Source: Sulfurospirillum sp. SCADC | GTDB lineage: Bacteria > Campylobacterota > Campylobacteria > Campylobacterales > Sulfurospirillaceae | Direction of reading: 5' to 3' | DNA: 64,000 nt | NCBI RefSeq assembly: GCF_000743525.1 | Contig: NZ_JQGK01000006.1 | Location: 1 to 64,000, forward strand | Part shown: piece after piece, positions 7,815 through 20,100 of the stretch | Layout: every line of letters begins with the position of its first letter | Position numbering within the stretch: the stretch's first letter is position 1 | The notes under the pieces: generated by a model | Seen by the model: the letters and a program-made list of their open reading frames with translations, nothing else | Databases searched by the model: none | Told to the model about the DNA's origin: nothing | Program-made: the position numbers and the translations under genes

Positions 7815-9769
7815 CCCTTTTTAAACAGATAATTATTGTTTTGTCCATTTTTCAGACAGTGATTTTTGGCGCTGTGATGTGGTTCAATTTTAACAGTTCC
7901 AATGAATATGTCAAAGAACAAGCGTACACGGACGCGCTTCATACGGCGAATTCACTAGGCTTGTCCATCAGTTCGGTCGCAAGTGAAGATGACACTTCCA
8001 TGGCTGAAACAATGATTAATTCCGTGTTTGACAGTGGTTATTATGAAAAAATCACCCTAGAAGGAATGAACAAAGAGATTTTGGTTGAAAAAGTCCAAGA
8101 GGTCATTGTAGCAGACGTGCCTGCGTGGTTTGTTAAAAATATTAAAGTTGAAACGCCTGTCGCTAGTTCACAAATCATGCTAGGATGGACGCCTTATGGT
8201 ATTATCTCCGTACAGCTCAACAGTGGGCATGCGTACCGTCAATTATGGACGATTTTTAAAGAAGTATTAGCTGTTTTTATCGTCGCTTCATTTATCGGCT
8301 TTTTCTGCTTGCAACTCATCTTAACCATTGTGTTGAAGCCTCTCAAACGGGTCAAAGAGCAAGCCGAAGCTATTTTGGAGAGCGATTTTATCCTTCAACA
8401 TGACATTCCGTTTACCAAAGAGCTCAAAAACGTTGTTTTTGCGATGAACAGTATGGTGAAAAAAGTCAAAGAGATTTTTGAAAAAGAGGCGGATGCGGTT
8501 CGTCGTTACCATGAAATTCTCTACCAAGACACGGTCACCAAGATGTACAACCGTCGTTATTTTAACATCAAACTCCAAGAGTACCTCTCCAGCGAAGCTA
8601 AAAATGCGCAAGGGGCGTTGATTTTGGTCTCGTTGAATGATTTTGAGCGTTTGAAGGGAAAATTGGGGTATCAAAAAAGTGAAGCGTTTATCAAAGAGAT
8701 GGCATCGTGCATTACGATGGCGATTAGCAATCAAAAAGAGTATGTCAGTGCCAAACTCAGTGACACCGACTTTGCTATCTTAGCGCCTGCGACGTCACAA
8801 AGTTCGTTTGAGCTTCTTTGCGAAGAGATCAATGCGATGGTGAAAAACCTGACTAAAAATTATGAACTCAACGAAAAAGAGCATTTTATCAATATCGGGT
8901 ATGCCAAGTATTTTGCTAAGTCCGACTCCAAAGAGCTCTTCTCTAAAGCCGATTTTGCGCTGACCTCTTCCAAAGCCAGAGGTGCGTTTAGCATCAACAG
9001 TTTTGTGGAACAAGCAGGCGATTCGCAACTCGTGCTTGGTAAAGAGGCGTGGACACAAGAGCTTAAAAATGCGATGGATCAAAAACGCTTCAAACTCGCT
9101 TATCAAAATGTGGTGGCTATTCATACGGTCGCCTCAGAGTTTCACAGCGAGCTTTTCTTGCGTTTGGAAGATTATAATGGGCATCTGCACAATGCAGGCT
9201 ATTTTATGCCGATGGTGATGGAGCTTAAACTAGGCGCGCAACTGGATCATTATGTAATTCAGCGTGCCATCGAGGTTTTGCGTGAAAAACACTTTACATG
9301 TAAAGCGATTTGTATCAACCTTGGGAAAGATATTTTTATGCAAAGTAACGACTGGGCGTGGTTGGAAGACAGTGTGGAGGGCTTTAAAAAACTGGGCATG
9401 GAAGGGCTCTATTTTGAGATGCCAAGTTCCTTAGATATGCCGATTGAAATTTTGATCAAATTTTCAAAATACCTACGCAGTTTTGGATACGGATTTGGAA
9501 TCGATAACTTTGCGATTAACAGCGAAAGCCTAGATGCAATTCAGCAGATCAATCCTGATTACATCAAGATTCAAGCCTCATACATGATCGATCTTTTTGG
9601 TAATGGTCTGGATGCACCGAACCGAAGCCTTGGCATTATCACCGATAGTATGGAGATAAAAGTCATCGCGACCAATGTTGAGAACAGTACCCAAAAAGAG
9701 ACATTAGAGAAAATGGGTGTCAAATATATCCAAGGCAGTTTTATCGCCGAGCCTAAGATCATAGGATAA
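7811..9769 (+). CDS. lapD: LapD-like inner membrane c-di-GMP receptor (HAMP, degenerate GGDEF and EAL)
   Basis: A 652-residue protein: TM1 (about 5-25), periplasmic LapD/MoxY-type sensor domain (26-150), TM2 (about 152-175), HAMP, GGDEF-like domain (about 235-400) and EAL-like domain (about 410-650). Both enzymatic signatures are degenerate: the GGDEF loop reads LSDTDF and the EAL motif reads ELFLR, which keeps the Glu and Arg used to bind c-di-GMP. This is the LapD pattern, a receptor that sequesters LapG when c-di-GMP is high. It overlaps lapG by 4 bp and is 2 bp before the ABC gene. A TTACATGTAA copy at 9294 encodes FTCK. Confidence 0.88.
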   Translation: MTLFKQIIIVLSIFQTVIFGAVMWFNFNSSNEYVKEQAYTDALHTANSLGLSISSVASEDDTSMAETMINSVFDSGYYEKITLEGMNKEILVEKVQEVIVADVPAWFVKNIKVETPVASSQIMLGWTPYGIISVQLNSGHAYRQLWTIFKEVLAVFIVASFIGFFCLQLILTIVLKPLKRVKEQAEAILESDFILQHDIPFTKELKNVVFAMNSMVKKVKEIFEKEADAVRRYHEILYQDTVTKMYNRRYFNIKLQEYLSSEAKNAQGALILVSLNDFERLKGKLGYQKSEAFIKEMASCITMAISNQKEYVSAKLSDTDFAILAPATSQSSFELLCEEINAMVKNLTKNYELNEKEHFINIGYAKYFAKSDSKELFSKADFALTSSKARGAFSINSFVEQAGDSQLVLGKEAWTQELKNAMDQKRFKLAYQNVVAIHTVASEFHSELFLRLEDYNGHLHNAGYFMPMVMELKLGAQLDHYVIQRAIEVLREKHFTCKAICINLGKDIFMQSNDWAWLEDSVEGFKKLGMEGLYFEMPSSLDMPIEILIKFSKYLRSFGYGFGIDNFAINSESLDAIQQINPDYIKIQASYMIDLFGNGLDAPNRSLGIITDSMEIKVIATNVENSTQKETLEKMGVKYIQGSFIAEPKIIG

Positions 9770-9771
9770 AT

Positions 9772-11940
9772 ATGCAATCTGAAATCGAAGTCAAACAAGA
9801 TTATAAACAAGATCCATTGCTATCGTGTTTAGTGCTTTTTACAAAGCTACACAACATCCCGTACAGTGCTGAAGCGTTGATTGCGGGTTTGCCGATTGAA
9901 AAGGGGTTTAGCTCTGTGGAGCTTTTTTCCCTTAAAGGTGGCTCAAAGTCACTCTTTTCACGCGCTGCAAAACGTGCAGGATTTCTCACAAAGTTGGTCA
10001 AAAAAGACCTAGCGGATCTTTCTCCTTTGGTGCTTCCGTGCATTTTGATGCTTAAAAACCGCTCGGCGGTGATCTTGGAAAGCTTTGATGAGACACGCAA
10101 AAAAGCCAAGATTATTCACCCCGACATTGGTGAGGGTGAAAATTGGGTCGATGTAAGCACGTTAGCGCAAGAGTATTTGGGCTTTGCCTTTTTGCTCAAA
10201 AAAGAGTTTATGAGCCAAGAGAGTCGAAGTCAGATGATAGATCATGATGGGAGCAGTTGGTTTTGGGGAACACTGAAACGCTCTAAGCAGATCTATATTG
10301 ACGTGATTTTAGCCTCGTTGGTTGTCAACCTTTTTGTGCTTGCCAGTCCTCTTTTTACGATGAATGTGTACGACAGAGTCATTCCCAATAATGCGGTCGA
10401 AACCTTATGGGTGCTCTCTTTGGGGCTTTTTGTTGTGTATATTCTGGACATTGTCCTCAAATTTGTACGTTCGTATTTCTTGGAAATCGCAGGTAAAAAG
10501 GGCGATGTGATTATGTCCTCCATCTTGTTTGAAAAGGTGATGGATCTTAAAATGGCGTCGCGCCCAAAATCGGTAGGTGCTTTTGCAAGCAATTTACGCG
10601 ATTTTGACTCGATTCGCAATTTTTTCACCTCTTCAACGCTGAGTGCGATTATCGATCTTCCCTTTGCGCTTATTTTTCTCCTTACGGTCTATTTTATCGC
10701 AGGGGCGTTGGTGTTTGTTCCGATTGTCTTAATGTTGTTGATTTTGCTCTATACGTTTATGGTTAAAAAGCCATTGCAGCAAAGCATTGAGAGTACGTAC
10801 ATGGCATCTGCGATCAAAAATGGCATTTTGATTGAGAGTCTTAATGCGCTTGAAACGATTAAAACGCTCTCTGCAGGAGGTCATGCACAGTGGCGATGGG
10901 AAGAGGCGAGCGGCGAGATCGCCAATCGTGGCTTAAAATCTAAGATTTTATCAAACTCCATTACAACGATTACCTCGTTTCTGGTTCAGCTAGATACGGT
11001 CGTGGTGATTTTAATTGGTGTGTATATGATCAAAGAGGTTGAACTCACTATGGGTGGACTCATTGCCGCAGTCATTCTCTCGTCACGAGCGATTGCACCG
11101 ATGGGACAAGTGGCGGCACTGATTTCAAGTTTTGAGCAGACACGTACCGCTTATAACGCGCTTGATAACATTATGAAACTTCCCGTTGAGCGTCCGAGTG
11201 GTAAAAAATTTGTCAGACGTGAGCGCTTTAGTGGAAGAATTGAATTTAAAAATGTCTCTTTTGCCTATCCTGAGAGCAATAAGCAAGCCCTTGAAAATGT
11301 TTCTTTTAAGATCGAGGCAGGTGAAAAAGTGGGCATTTTAGGTCGCAATGGCTCGGGTAAAACAACCGTTGAAAAGTTGATTTTAGGGCTGTATGCCCCT
11401 GATAGCGGTTCTGTTTTGGTCGATGGCATCGACATCAACCAGATCGATCCTGTGGATTTGCGTAAAAATATCGGCTATGTGCCTCAAGATGTGGTTCTTT
11501 TTAACGGTACAGTGCGTGAAAATATCGTCTATAAAGCGCCGTATGTTGATGATGAAACGATTTTGAAAGCGGCAAAAATGGGTGCAGTCGATGAGTTCAT
11601 TGATGCGCATCCTTTAGGATTTGATATGCCTGTGTTGGAGCGAGGCGATGGCATATCAGGAGGGCAGAGGCAAAGCATCGCAATTGCGCGGGCTTTTTTG
11701 GTCGATGTGCCGATTATGCTTTTGGATGAGCCCACCAATTCGCTCGATAACACCTCAGAAAACCGCATTAAGCATGCGTTAAGAGAGGCTATTAAAGATA
11801 AAACAACGATTTTGGTGACACATAAAATGTCACTGTTAGATCTTGTAGACCGTTTGATCGTCATTGAAAACGGACACGTGCTCTTAGATGGTAAAAAAGA
11901 GGACGTTATTGCCAAACTCAATGGGGTGAAACACGCATGA
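9772..11940 (+). CDS. lapB: Type I secretion ABC transporter/permease (LapB-like)
   Basis: A 722-residue exporter: N-terminal C39-like domain (about 1-145, DPLLSCLVLFTKLH start), six-helix ABC transmembrane domain (about 165-460) and nucleotide-binding domain (about 490-715). Walker A GRNGSGKTT (about 525), signature SGGQRQ (about 627), Walker B IMLLDEPT (about 647) and switch His in LVTHK are all present. No convincing C39 protease Cys/His/Asp set is seen, so this is probably the non-proteolytic C39-like domain typical of RTX exporters. Powers export of the adhesin encoded at 14152. Overlaps the membrane fusion gene by 4 bp. Confidence 0.92.
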   Translation: MQSEIEVKQDYKQDPLLSCLVLFTKLHNIPYSAEALIAGLPIEKGFSSVELFSLKGGSKSLFSRAAKRAGFLTKLVKKDLADLSPLVLPCILMLKNRSAVILESFDETRKKAKIIHPDIGEGENWVDVSTLAQEYLGFAFLLKKEFMSQESRSQMIDHDGSSWFWGTLKRSKQIYIDVILASLVVNLFVLASPLFTMNVYDRVIPNNAVETLWVLSLGLFVVYILDIVLKFVRSYFLEIAGKKGDVIMSSILFEKVMDLKMASRPKSVGAFASNLRDFDSIRNFFTSSTLSAIIDLPFALIFLLTVYFIAGALVFVPIVLMLLILLYTFMVKKPLQQSIESTYMASAIKNGILIESLNALETIKTLSAGGHAQWRWEEASGEIANRGLKSKILSNSITTITSFLVQLDTVVVILIGVYMIKEVELTMGGLIAAVILSSRAIAPMGQVAALISSFEQTRTAYNALDNIMKLPVERPSGKKFVRRERFSGRIEFKNVSFAYPESNKQALENVSFKIEAGEKVGILGRNGSGKTTVEKLILGLYAPDSGSVLVDGIDINQIDPVDLRKNIGYVPQDVVLFNGTVRENIVYKAPYVDDETILKAAKMGAVDEFIDAHPLGFDMPVLERGDGISGGQRQSIAIARAFLVDVPIMLLDEPTNSLDNTSENRIKHALREAIKDKTTILVTHKMSLLDLVDRLIVIENGHVLLDGKKEDVIAKLNGVKHA

Positions 11941-13265
11941 AAAAGTCCTATACTGAACACGATTTAGAGTTTATGTCCAGCCTCAGTGAGGCGATTTTAC
12001 AAAAAGCTCCGAGCTCTTCGCGGAAGATTTTGTGGGTGATTGCAGCGGCTATTTTTTGGATTATTCTTTGGGCGAGCATCGCTGAGGTCGATGAGTTGAC
12101 ACGCGGTGAAGGCAAAATTATTCCTTCACAACAGTTGCAAGTGATTCAAAACTTAGAAGGCGGTATTGTCTCTGAGATCTTGGTCAAAGAGGGTGACCAT
12201 GTTCAAAAAGGGCAAATTCTTCTTCGCATCGATGATAAAAACTTTGCAAGCTCGTACGGTGAGAGCCGTCTGAGGTATGTTGAACTTAAAGCAAAGTCGA
12301 TGCGCCTTGAAGCTGAAGCAAGCGGTCAGCCTTTTGAAGTTTCACTGGAGAGTGAAAGCGAGGAGATGAAAAAGCAGATCATGTATGAGAAAAGTTTGTA
12401 CCAGTCCAATCAAGAACAGCTGATGCAAACGTTTCAAATTCTCAATGAACAGATCAAGCAAAAAGAGAGCGAGCTGACAGAGTTGGAATCGAAGGTATCT
12501 CAACTGCAAACCAGCTACAACTTGGTACGCAAAGAGGTTGAGATTATGGAGCCTTTGGTTAAAAAAGGGTTGGTCTCTGAGATCGAATTTTTGCAACTCA
12601 AACGCCAAACCAACAACATTCAAGGTGAGCTTCAAACCACGCGTCTTGCCATTCCAAGAGTTCAATCAAGCATCAGCGAGGTCAAAAGCAAACGGGGTGA
12701 AGCTGAGCTGAATTTTATGAATAAATCGAAAAAAGATCTCAATGAAGCCGTGGCGGAGATGTCGAGGCTCCAAGAAGCACAAACCAGTTTGGAAGATCGT
12801 GTGCAGCGAACGCTGGTGCGCGCTCCTGTGGATGGAACGGTGAAGCAACTTTTGGTCAACACGGTCTCAGGCGTTGTCAAACCGGGTATGGACATCTTAG
12901 AGATCGTTCCAACGGAAGATACTCTGCTCGTCGAAGCCAAGATCAAACCTTCCGATGTCGCTTTTTTGAGGCTTGGACTGGATGCGACGGTTAAATTTAC
13001 CGCGTATGATTTTTCGATTTACGGGGGACTTAAAGGCAAACTCGTCTTCGTCAGTGCCGATACAATTACCAATGACAAAGGAGAGAGTTACTATTTAGTT
13101 CATATCAAAACCGATAAAAATCATCTTGGAACAGCTGAAAAACCACTGGAATTAATGGTGGGGATGACCACAACCGTCGATATTTTAACGGGCAAAAAGA
13201 CCGTTTTGGACTATTTACTTAAACCTATTTTGAAAGCAAAAAATAATGCACTAAGGGAGCGTTAA
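11937..13265 (+). CDS. lapC: Type I secretion membrane fusion protein (HlyD/LapC-like)
   Basis: A 442-residue periplasmic adaptor. A cytoplasmic N terminus and one TM helix (about 28-48) are followed by a lipoyl half (VIQNLEGGIVSEILVKEGDHVQKGQILLRI, about 68-100), long coiled coil (about 110-295) and the second lipoyl/beta-barrel part (RAPVDGTVKQL, about 295-420). It links the ABC transporter to the TolC-like channel. Its start overlaps the ABC gene, and the next gene begins one base after its stop, so the operon is tightly packed. Confidence 0.92.
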   Translation: MKKSYTEHDLEFMSSLSEAILQKAPSSSRKILWVIAAAIFWIILWASIAEVDELTRGEGKIIPSQQLQVIQNLEGGIVSEILVKEGDHVQKGQILLRIDDKNFASSYGESRLRYVELKAKSMRLEAEASGQPFEVSLESESEEMKKQIMYEKSLYQSNQEQLMQTFQILNEQIKQKESELTELESKVSQLQTSYNLVRKEVEIMEPLVKKGLVSEIEFLQLKRQTNNIQGELQTTRLAIPRVQSSISEVKSKRGEAELNFMNKSKKDLNEAVAEMSRLQEAQTSLEDRVQRTLVRAPVDGTVKQLLVNTVSGVVKPGMDILEIVPTEDTLLVEAKIKPSDVAFLRLGLDATVKFTAYDFSIYGGLKGKLVFVSADTITNDKGESYYLVHIKTDKNHLGTAEKPLELMVGMTTTVDILTGKKTVLDYLLKPILKAKNNALRER

Positions 13266-13266
13266 T

Positions 13267-13878
13267 ATGATCATCCTCTACGCATCGCATGCCGACATTA
13301 TTGACCATTGGACAGAGAGCTTAAAAGCAGAAGAGATTCGTATTTGCCACCACGAAAAAGAACTTTTGAGCTTTTTAAAATCCTTACATGTAAAGGTTGT
13401 TTTACTGCTTGATGAGCGTTGTTATGGCGACGAGATCGAGGGGTTTTTAGATCTATTGCAGAGCGAATATGCGCATGTTCACATTATGCTTTTTAGCCAA
13501 AAACCAACGTTTGTCCAAGGCTCACTTTTGCTCAAATACGGGATACGAGCGTATGGCAACACCTATATGGACCCTTTGCATCTCGAAGAGGCATTAGCGG
13601 TTGTCAGACACGGCGATACATGGCTTTATCCTGAGTTTATTCAAACGATGATTCAAACCTTGATGACTCAAAAAACATCCTTACATGTAAAGCATCATTT
13701 GCTTGAAAAACTCTCCCTCAAAGAGCGCGATGTTGCACTGCTCATTAAAGAAGGGATGAGCAATAAAGAGATTGCGATGCGTGTGGGTACGACTGAACGC
13801 ACCGTCAAAGCACATCTCAGTTCCATTTATGAAAAAATTGGCGTAAAAGATCGCCTCGCGTTAGCCATCCTTCTATAG
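13267..13878 (+). CDS. LuxR-type regulator with atypical receiver-like domain
   Basis: A 203-residue protein. The C terminus (about 148-203) is a LuxR/FixJ helix-turn-helix (LSLKERDVALLIKEGMSNKEIA, then TTERTVKAHLSSIYEKIGV). The N terminus (1-120) has receiver-like length and strand pattern but no clear acidic pocket or phosphorylated Asp at the usual place, so it may be phosphorylation independent. It ends the secretion operon and directly precedes the adhesin gene, which it likely controls. Two TTACATGTAA copies (13384 and 13681) both encode LHVK. Confidence 0.8.
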   Translation: MIILYASHADIIDHWTESLKAEEIRICHHEKELLSFLKSLHVKVVLLLDERCYGDEIEGFLDLLQSEYAHVHIMLFSQKPTFVQGSLLLKYGIRAYGNTYMDPLHLEEALAVVRHGDTWLYPEFIQTMIQTLMTQKTSLHVKHHLLEKLSLKERDVALLIKEGMSNKEIAMRVGTTERTVKAHLSSIYEKIGVKDRLALAILL

Positions 13879-13952
13879 TGGATTTGGGGCATGAATAGGC
13901 TTCAAACCACACTTTTCCTTCGTTACATGTAAACACTCTCAAAACTTTTTTA

Positions 13953-14058
13953 TTAGCGTTCTGCAAGAACGCTAAACACGCTTTTAAAGCCAAGCTCTAA
14001 AAACTACGCTAACACTTGGTTTTCCTCGGCGGAATGCCCACGCACCTTGGGTGCTTTT
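13953..14058 (-). repeat. Structured intergenic repeat, copy A
   Basis: Read on the minus strand, this 106-bp segment matches 43858-43962 (plus strand) closely from end to end, roughly 85% by eye. Hairpins: GCACC/GGTGC with a 3-base loop; a 10-bp stem closed by TTG; and TTAGCGTTCT/AGAACGCTAA with a 3-base loop. The last stem differs in sequence from copy B yet stays fully paired. On the plus strand the first hairpin is followed by TTTT, so it could terminate the regulator transcript before the adhesin gene. Confidence 0.8.
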
Positions 14059-14072
14059 ACTTCACATAAAAT

Positions 14073-14094
14073 CTATTGTACCAAAGTACAATAG
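14073..14094. promoter_or_regulatory. Dyad upstream of the adhesin gene
   Basis: CTATTGTAC (14073-14081) and GTACAATAG (14086-14094) form a perfect 9-bp inverted repeat with a CAAA loop, 58 bases before the adhesin start. TATGAT at 14115-14120 may be the -10 box, which would place the dyad over the -35 region, a plausible operator for the LuxR-type regulator just upstream. Confidence 0.45.
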
Positions 14095-14151
14095 TCACAC
14101 TTTTGTAATTGCGTTATGATCTCATCATAAAATTCTAATAGGAGTAGCATC

Positions 14152-17100
14152 ATGGCACATTCAATCGGGACAATCAAAGAAATTAGCGGTATCGTCATCG
14201 CACGAAACGCAATGGGTGAAGAGAGAGTCTTAAAAGTAGGTGATACGATCAATTACCAAGATACTATTAGCACCGTTGGTGCAGGCTCTCACGCGACACT
14301 CATGCTCGCCGATGGTCGTGAGATCGCCTTGGGTGGCAATGATGGTCTACTCCTTGATAAAAGTGTTTACGCCGCAGGTGAAGCGTTTGGTGATGAAGCT
14401 GTTATCTCACAAAAAACCGCCAGTGCTGTCAGTGCTGGTAAAAGTGCCGCAGAGATTCAAGAAGCCTTGCTTCGTGGTGAAGACATCACCAACCTTGAAG
14501 AGACCGCAGCCGGTGGCGAAGGTGCTCCTGGTGGCGCGAACTTGATCTCAGGTTTTGCAACAGCGCAGTATGTCGCAGGGGGTACGGAGAGCAATGTTAC
14601 GGGTAGTGAGCGAGACCTTGGAGACGGTGCAGGTGGTGCAACGCTCTTTGCTTCGGGACTCTTTCAGGTTGATCCAAACGATGCCCCTGTCATAGGAAGT
14701 CTCGAAGGCGCTATGATCGAAGCGCTTGATGGTGAAAATACATTTACTGGAAATCTAGCTACAGGAACCGATGCCGATGGCGACGCGCTTACCTATGCTC
14801 TTGTTGCCGATAGTATCAGTGTGGATAGTGGATTGTCAATCCCTACTGTCACTGTCAATGCAGACGGAACCTATACCGTTACCGGTGACTTCAACGCCCT
14901 TGCCGCAGGCGAGAGTGCGACCATCACGTTCCAATATGTTGCCGATGATGGACAAGGATTTGATGGCACCGATGGAACCAACGCAAGCTCAATCAGCGCT
15001 CCTGCTACCGTGACGATTGTTATCACTGGTACGAATGATCAACCGGTTGTGAGTGATGTCACCATTGGAAGCGATGAGGTTACATCATGGTTACTTGGTA
15101 CATCTGTTAATTCCAATGATGATGAAAACGAGATAAGTAGTACAGATGGTATTGACCTAGCTGCAATCAATGCGTTTATCAGTCCAGAAGGGCTGGTTGA
15201 AATCGGAAATCTCTTTACAGAAGGGGATGGCAATAATCCACAAGATGGTTCTGCTATCAAATTTACCGTTAATACCATTGCCGGTGAGACCGTAACCTTT
15301 AACTGGACATTTAACGATGAAGAAGGCGATGAAGCTTCTTATAATGACTTTTCATTTGTCGTCATTGATGGGCAAACCATTTCATTGCTTGCTAGCGTTT
15401 CCGATGAAGGCGATACGAATAGTGGCGTCTTTACCTACACGTTTACAACAGCAGGAACCCATGAAATTACTTTTGGCGTCATGAACGATGATGACACTGC
15501 TGTGGATTCAAACTTAGAGATTACCTATGTGTCGGGTGGTGAAATTACGAATGTTGAAACCGTTGGCTATGTAGAACCGCTTGCAACAAATGCTGAATAT
15601 GAGTCATCAGCATCAGACGCTGTCTCATCTGATGTGACAACACTCTTTGCAGGTACCCTTCCTGAGGTTCAAGATGACGATGTTAGCGATAGCCATACTT
15701 ACGCGCTAGCACCCGATAGCAATGTAACACTATCTTCTACCGATATTGATACTACTAAAATTACAAATCTTGAAGTTAGCATTGACAAAACGACAGGTGA
15801 TTATACCGTCAGTGGAAATTTCAATGCCCTTGCTGCAGGTGAAACTGTCACAATTACATTCCAATATGTGGCGATAGATGATAGCATCAACCAAACCAAT
15901 GGTGAGTCCAACACTTCCGCACCAGCAACCGTTACGCTTACAATTACAGGAACCAATGATCAACCTGTAGTAAGTAACGTTGAAGTAAGTGCAACAGAAA
16001 CAAATGGTACAGACATATTTACTTTTGAAGGTGATCTCAAACTTGTAGCAACGGATGCTGACGTCAATGATGGACATACGTTCTATGCAGTAATGGATAA
16101 TAATGAGACAGAAGAAGGGGAAAGCGTTACCTATACCATCGAATCCGATGCTGATATTACTATTGATAACATTATTGTCAATACTAATGGAACCTATAGT
16201 ATCACGGGTGACTTCAATGCTTTAGCTGTAGGCGAAACTGCAACAATTACATTCCAATACTATGCCGTTGATGATAGTTTCACACAGGCTAATGGAGAAT
16301 CGAATACGTCTGAGCTTAAAACCGTAACTATAACCGTGACAGGAACGAATGATGCACCAGTCGCAACAGTAGAAGATAATTTTGGTGTGAATGAGGATAG
16401 TATTGTTTATGGACAATTGGTTGCAGATGATATTGACAATGACGATGATAGCACAACCCTTACCTATTCATTAGTGGGAGATGCACCAGCAGGATTTACG
16501 CTTGATTCTAATGGAAATTACACCTTTGATGCAAGCGATGAGGCGTACCAATCTTTAGCAAAAGGTGAAACGAAAGAGGTTACCTTTACGTGGATAGCCA
16601 CAGATAGCCATGATGCAACAACCACAGAGCAAACGGTCACGATTACTGTTACAGGAACCAACGATGCACCAGTAGCAGAAGTTGATACCAACAGTGTCAT
16701 AGAACGTGGAGATGAAACGATATTTGAATATGGCATGAAAGGTGTTGCAACAGGAAAGCTACTTACCAATGATACCGATGTCGACCATGGCGCTGATATT
16801 GATGTAAGTAAAATTCTTTCAGTGGGAACCAATCAAAGTGATACAACGCCTAGCTGGTTTTTCGGTAACTTGGATGTTCAAGGTTCGTATGGAATATTAA
16901 CCGTCAATAAAGAAACAGGGTTCTATTCCTATGGATTGATCAATGGAAACAGTGCGGTAAATGGTCTTGATGATGGAGAAACATTGACAGATACGTTTTA
17001 CTATACCATTACCGATGAGTATGGCGCGACCTCTACATCAACACTGACTATTACGGTTAATGGAACAAACGATGCACCAACGATTTCTGTTGATACAGGG

Positions 17101-20100
17101 AATGGGTGGTTTAACTGGAATGATACAGTGTATGAGTCAGGATTGCCTAATGGAACAAACGCTTCTGCTACCTCAGAAAATGCAACAGGAACCTTTACGA
17201 TTGGTGATGTTGATGGCTTAGATGATATTAAATCGATTCAAATAGGCACCCAAACATTTGTAATTGATGAAACACATTCTCTAGCCTCTCTTGTTAATCA
17301 AACAATTACTACAACATCCGGTAAAGTAAAAATCACAGACTATAGCAATGGCACTTTTAGTTATACCTATACATTGACTTCTGCAACAATCGACAAAGCA
17401 GGTCCAGAAACTGATAGCTTCAAAGTTATCGTTTCCGATGGCGAGAAAACAGATAGTGCAACGGTCACGATTAAGATTGAGGACGATGCTCCAATTGCAA
17501 AAGCAGATACCCAAACAACCAATGAAGATGCCGTCAGTATTTCTGGCAACGTTCTTGATAATGACAAAGTAGGGGCAGATGGTGTCCAATCCGTTAGCTT
17601 TACAACAACGCAAGGAACATACGGAACACTCTCTTATAATAGTGCAACAGGCGCTTATACCTATACGCTTAATGCGAATGCTCAAACATTAGGGACAAAT
17701 GATCACCCTCAAGAAAAATTTGCCTATACTGTGACGGATGGAGATGGTGATAAAAGTATCGCTATTTTAACTATTAACGTTGATGGACGTAACGATGCTC
17801 CTGTCCTTGATCTTAGCGGAAGCAATCATGCGTATACCGAATCTTTTGAACATCTCATTGGCGATACAGGTTGGACGATTCTTTCAAGCTCAACCTTTGC
17901 AGGAAACAATGGCATTGTATGGACAACAACAGGACATAACTTAGAAGTACAAAACAACGATGTCCTCGCTACTGTCAATGCTACGGATGGTCATGCCGTG
18001 GCAGAACTCGATTCTGATGGGCTTGTGAAACTCTCTACGAACCTTACACTAACCGATACAACGGCAACTTTAGCCTTTGATTATCATGCACGTCCTGAAG
18101 CTCAGCTCGATAGTAGTATGAAGGTCACTTTAGGTGCTGAATCGTTTGATCTGAGTTATACAAGTGAAGGAGTGCTTGCCATTACCAATGTAAGCGATGG
18201 CTTAAATGTCAGTTATACATATAATGTTACAACAGGTTGGTACAGCATCAGTGTCACAGCTACAGGACTTAGTGTCGGTGAAAATACCCTATCGTTTGAA
18301 GGAACAGGTATTGAAAATTCTTTGGGTGCTCTTTTGGACAATATCGCCCTCAAAGCCAATACTGACACAGGCTTTGAAACAAGCTACACTGAAAATGGTA
18401 CAGGCGTTTCTATTGTCGATCATGATGTGAGCATTAGCGATGTAGATGATACTCATATTGAAAGTGCAACGGTTACGCTTACAAATGCTAAAGAGGGTGA
18501 TTCTTTTGTAGTTGGCGATTTGTCTTCTTATGGTATTACAGCAACGATTATAGGAAACGTGGTCACATTGTCAGGCAGTGCAACATTAGCACAGTACCAA
18601 GACGCCCTTAAAGCTATTACCTATGCAAGCAGTAGTGAAGACCCAGATACAACAGATCGTGTTATTTCTATCATTGTAAATGATGGAGACGTTGATAGCA
18701 ATACAGCGTATACGGTTGTACATGTAAATGCCGTGAATGACGCACCAATATTTGTTGATCCTACACATAACACAACAATAGTCAATAGTTATACCTTTGG
18801 TTATGCCGAAAACGCTACAACAACGACTGTTCTAGGAACCGTTGCAGCGACAGATGCCGATGGTGATAGCGTTACCTACAGCATTAAAACGAATGTTCAA
18901 GATGCTAATGGCAATGATCTCTATACGATCAATACCACGACAGGTGCGATCAGCTTAACCGCAGCAGGTGTTGCTTCGTTTGCAGATGACTATGAAACAG
19001 CGACCAACGCTCATTCCATTACGGTCACCGCATCCGATAGCACAAAAACAACGGATATTACGGTTAACTTGAATGAGACGAATGTTAATGATAATGCACC
19101 AACGATTACCTTGACACAGGCGTATGACTTTACTGAAGATGAGAGTACCAATGTGGTTGGCTCAATCGTAGCAACGTATACCACCAGTGATGCTGATGGT
19201 GATCCTGTTTCCGTAACCCTTAGTGATACCACACATTATGCACTGGATGGCAATGGAAATGTCACTCTCACAGCCGAAGGTCTTGCCTTGGTCAATGCAG
19301 GTACAGAATTACCAGCGTTTACCTTGACACCAAATGATGGCACAGTCAATGGAACAGCTGTCAGTGCAGACCCAAGTGTGACAGCAGTCAACGATGTACC
19401 AGATAGCTTTACTAGTACGGCAACACTTAATGTTTCTGTTGATGAAGTGATGATTGGTAAATTTTCAGCAGGATGGGTGAATGTTGATACGACAGGTTCT
19501 GGTAGTGATAACTACACTGGAACCAATAACGACACTGATGCTTATAACGATATCATTAAATGGGGTGATTCTAATGGTTCTGGATATGTATTTGCAGATA
19601 ATGAATCCCTTCGAAGTAATAACGGTATCGAGATTGACTCAACCTTTAAAGTAGGAACATTTACACATAATAATTTTCCTATACAGGGTGATACGTTAGA
19701 ATCAGCCGATCTTCAAGTGAACTTTACGGTTACCATTAATGGTGTCGATTACCTGATTTCTCATGCGGTTCAATTTGAGCATAATGAGACAAGTAATGAC
19801 TATAACGATCCGATGAAAAATGCAGACATTGTGACCATTCAAAATGCAACGTTTTCACAAGAGATAGCGGGTCATACCTATACCTTTAGTATCTTAGGCT
19901 TTGTTGATACGAACGGAGAAATTGTGACGTCTGTCCATACGCTTGAAGATAAAGCCAACTCATATGATTTGGTTGCAAAAATTACTTCAACGGATGATTT
20001 ACCGACTATCTCTGAAACGATTGGACGTGTTGAGGCAGATTGGGGCGAAGATGGTCCTGCTACTACAGGAAGCCTTACATGGGAAAGTAATGGAACGGCT

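Noticed and set aside
18719-18728. GTACATGTAA in the adhesin gene as a palindrome copy
   Set aside because: One base differs from the consensus, so it was not counted.
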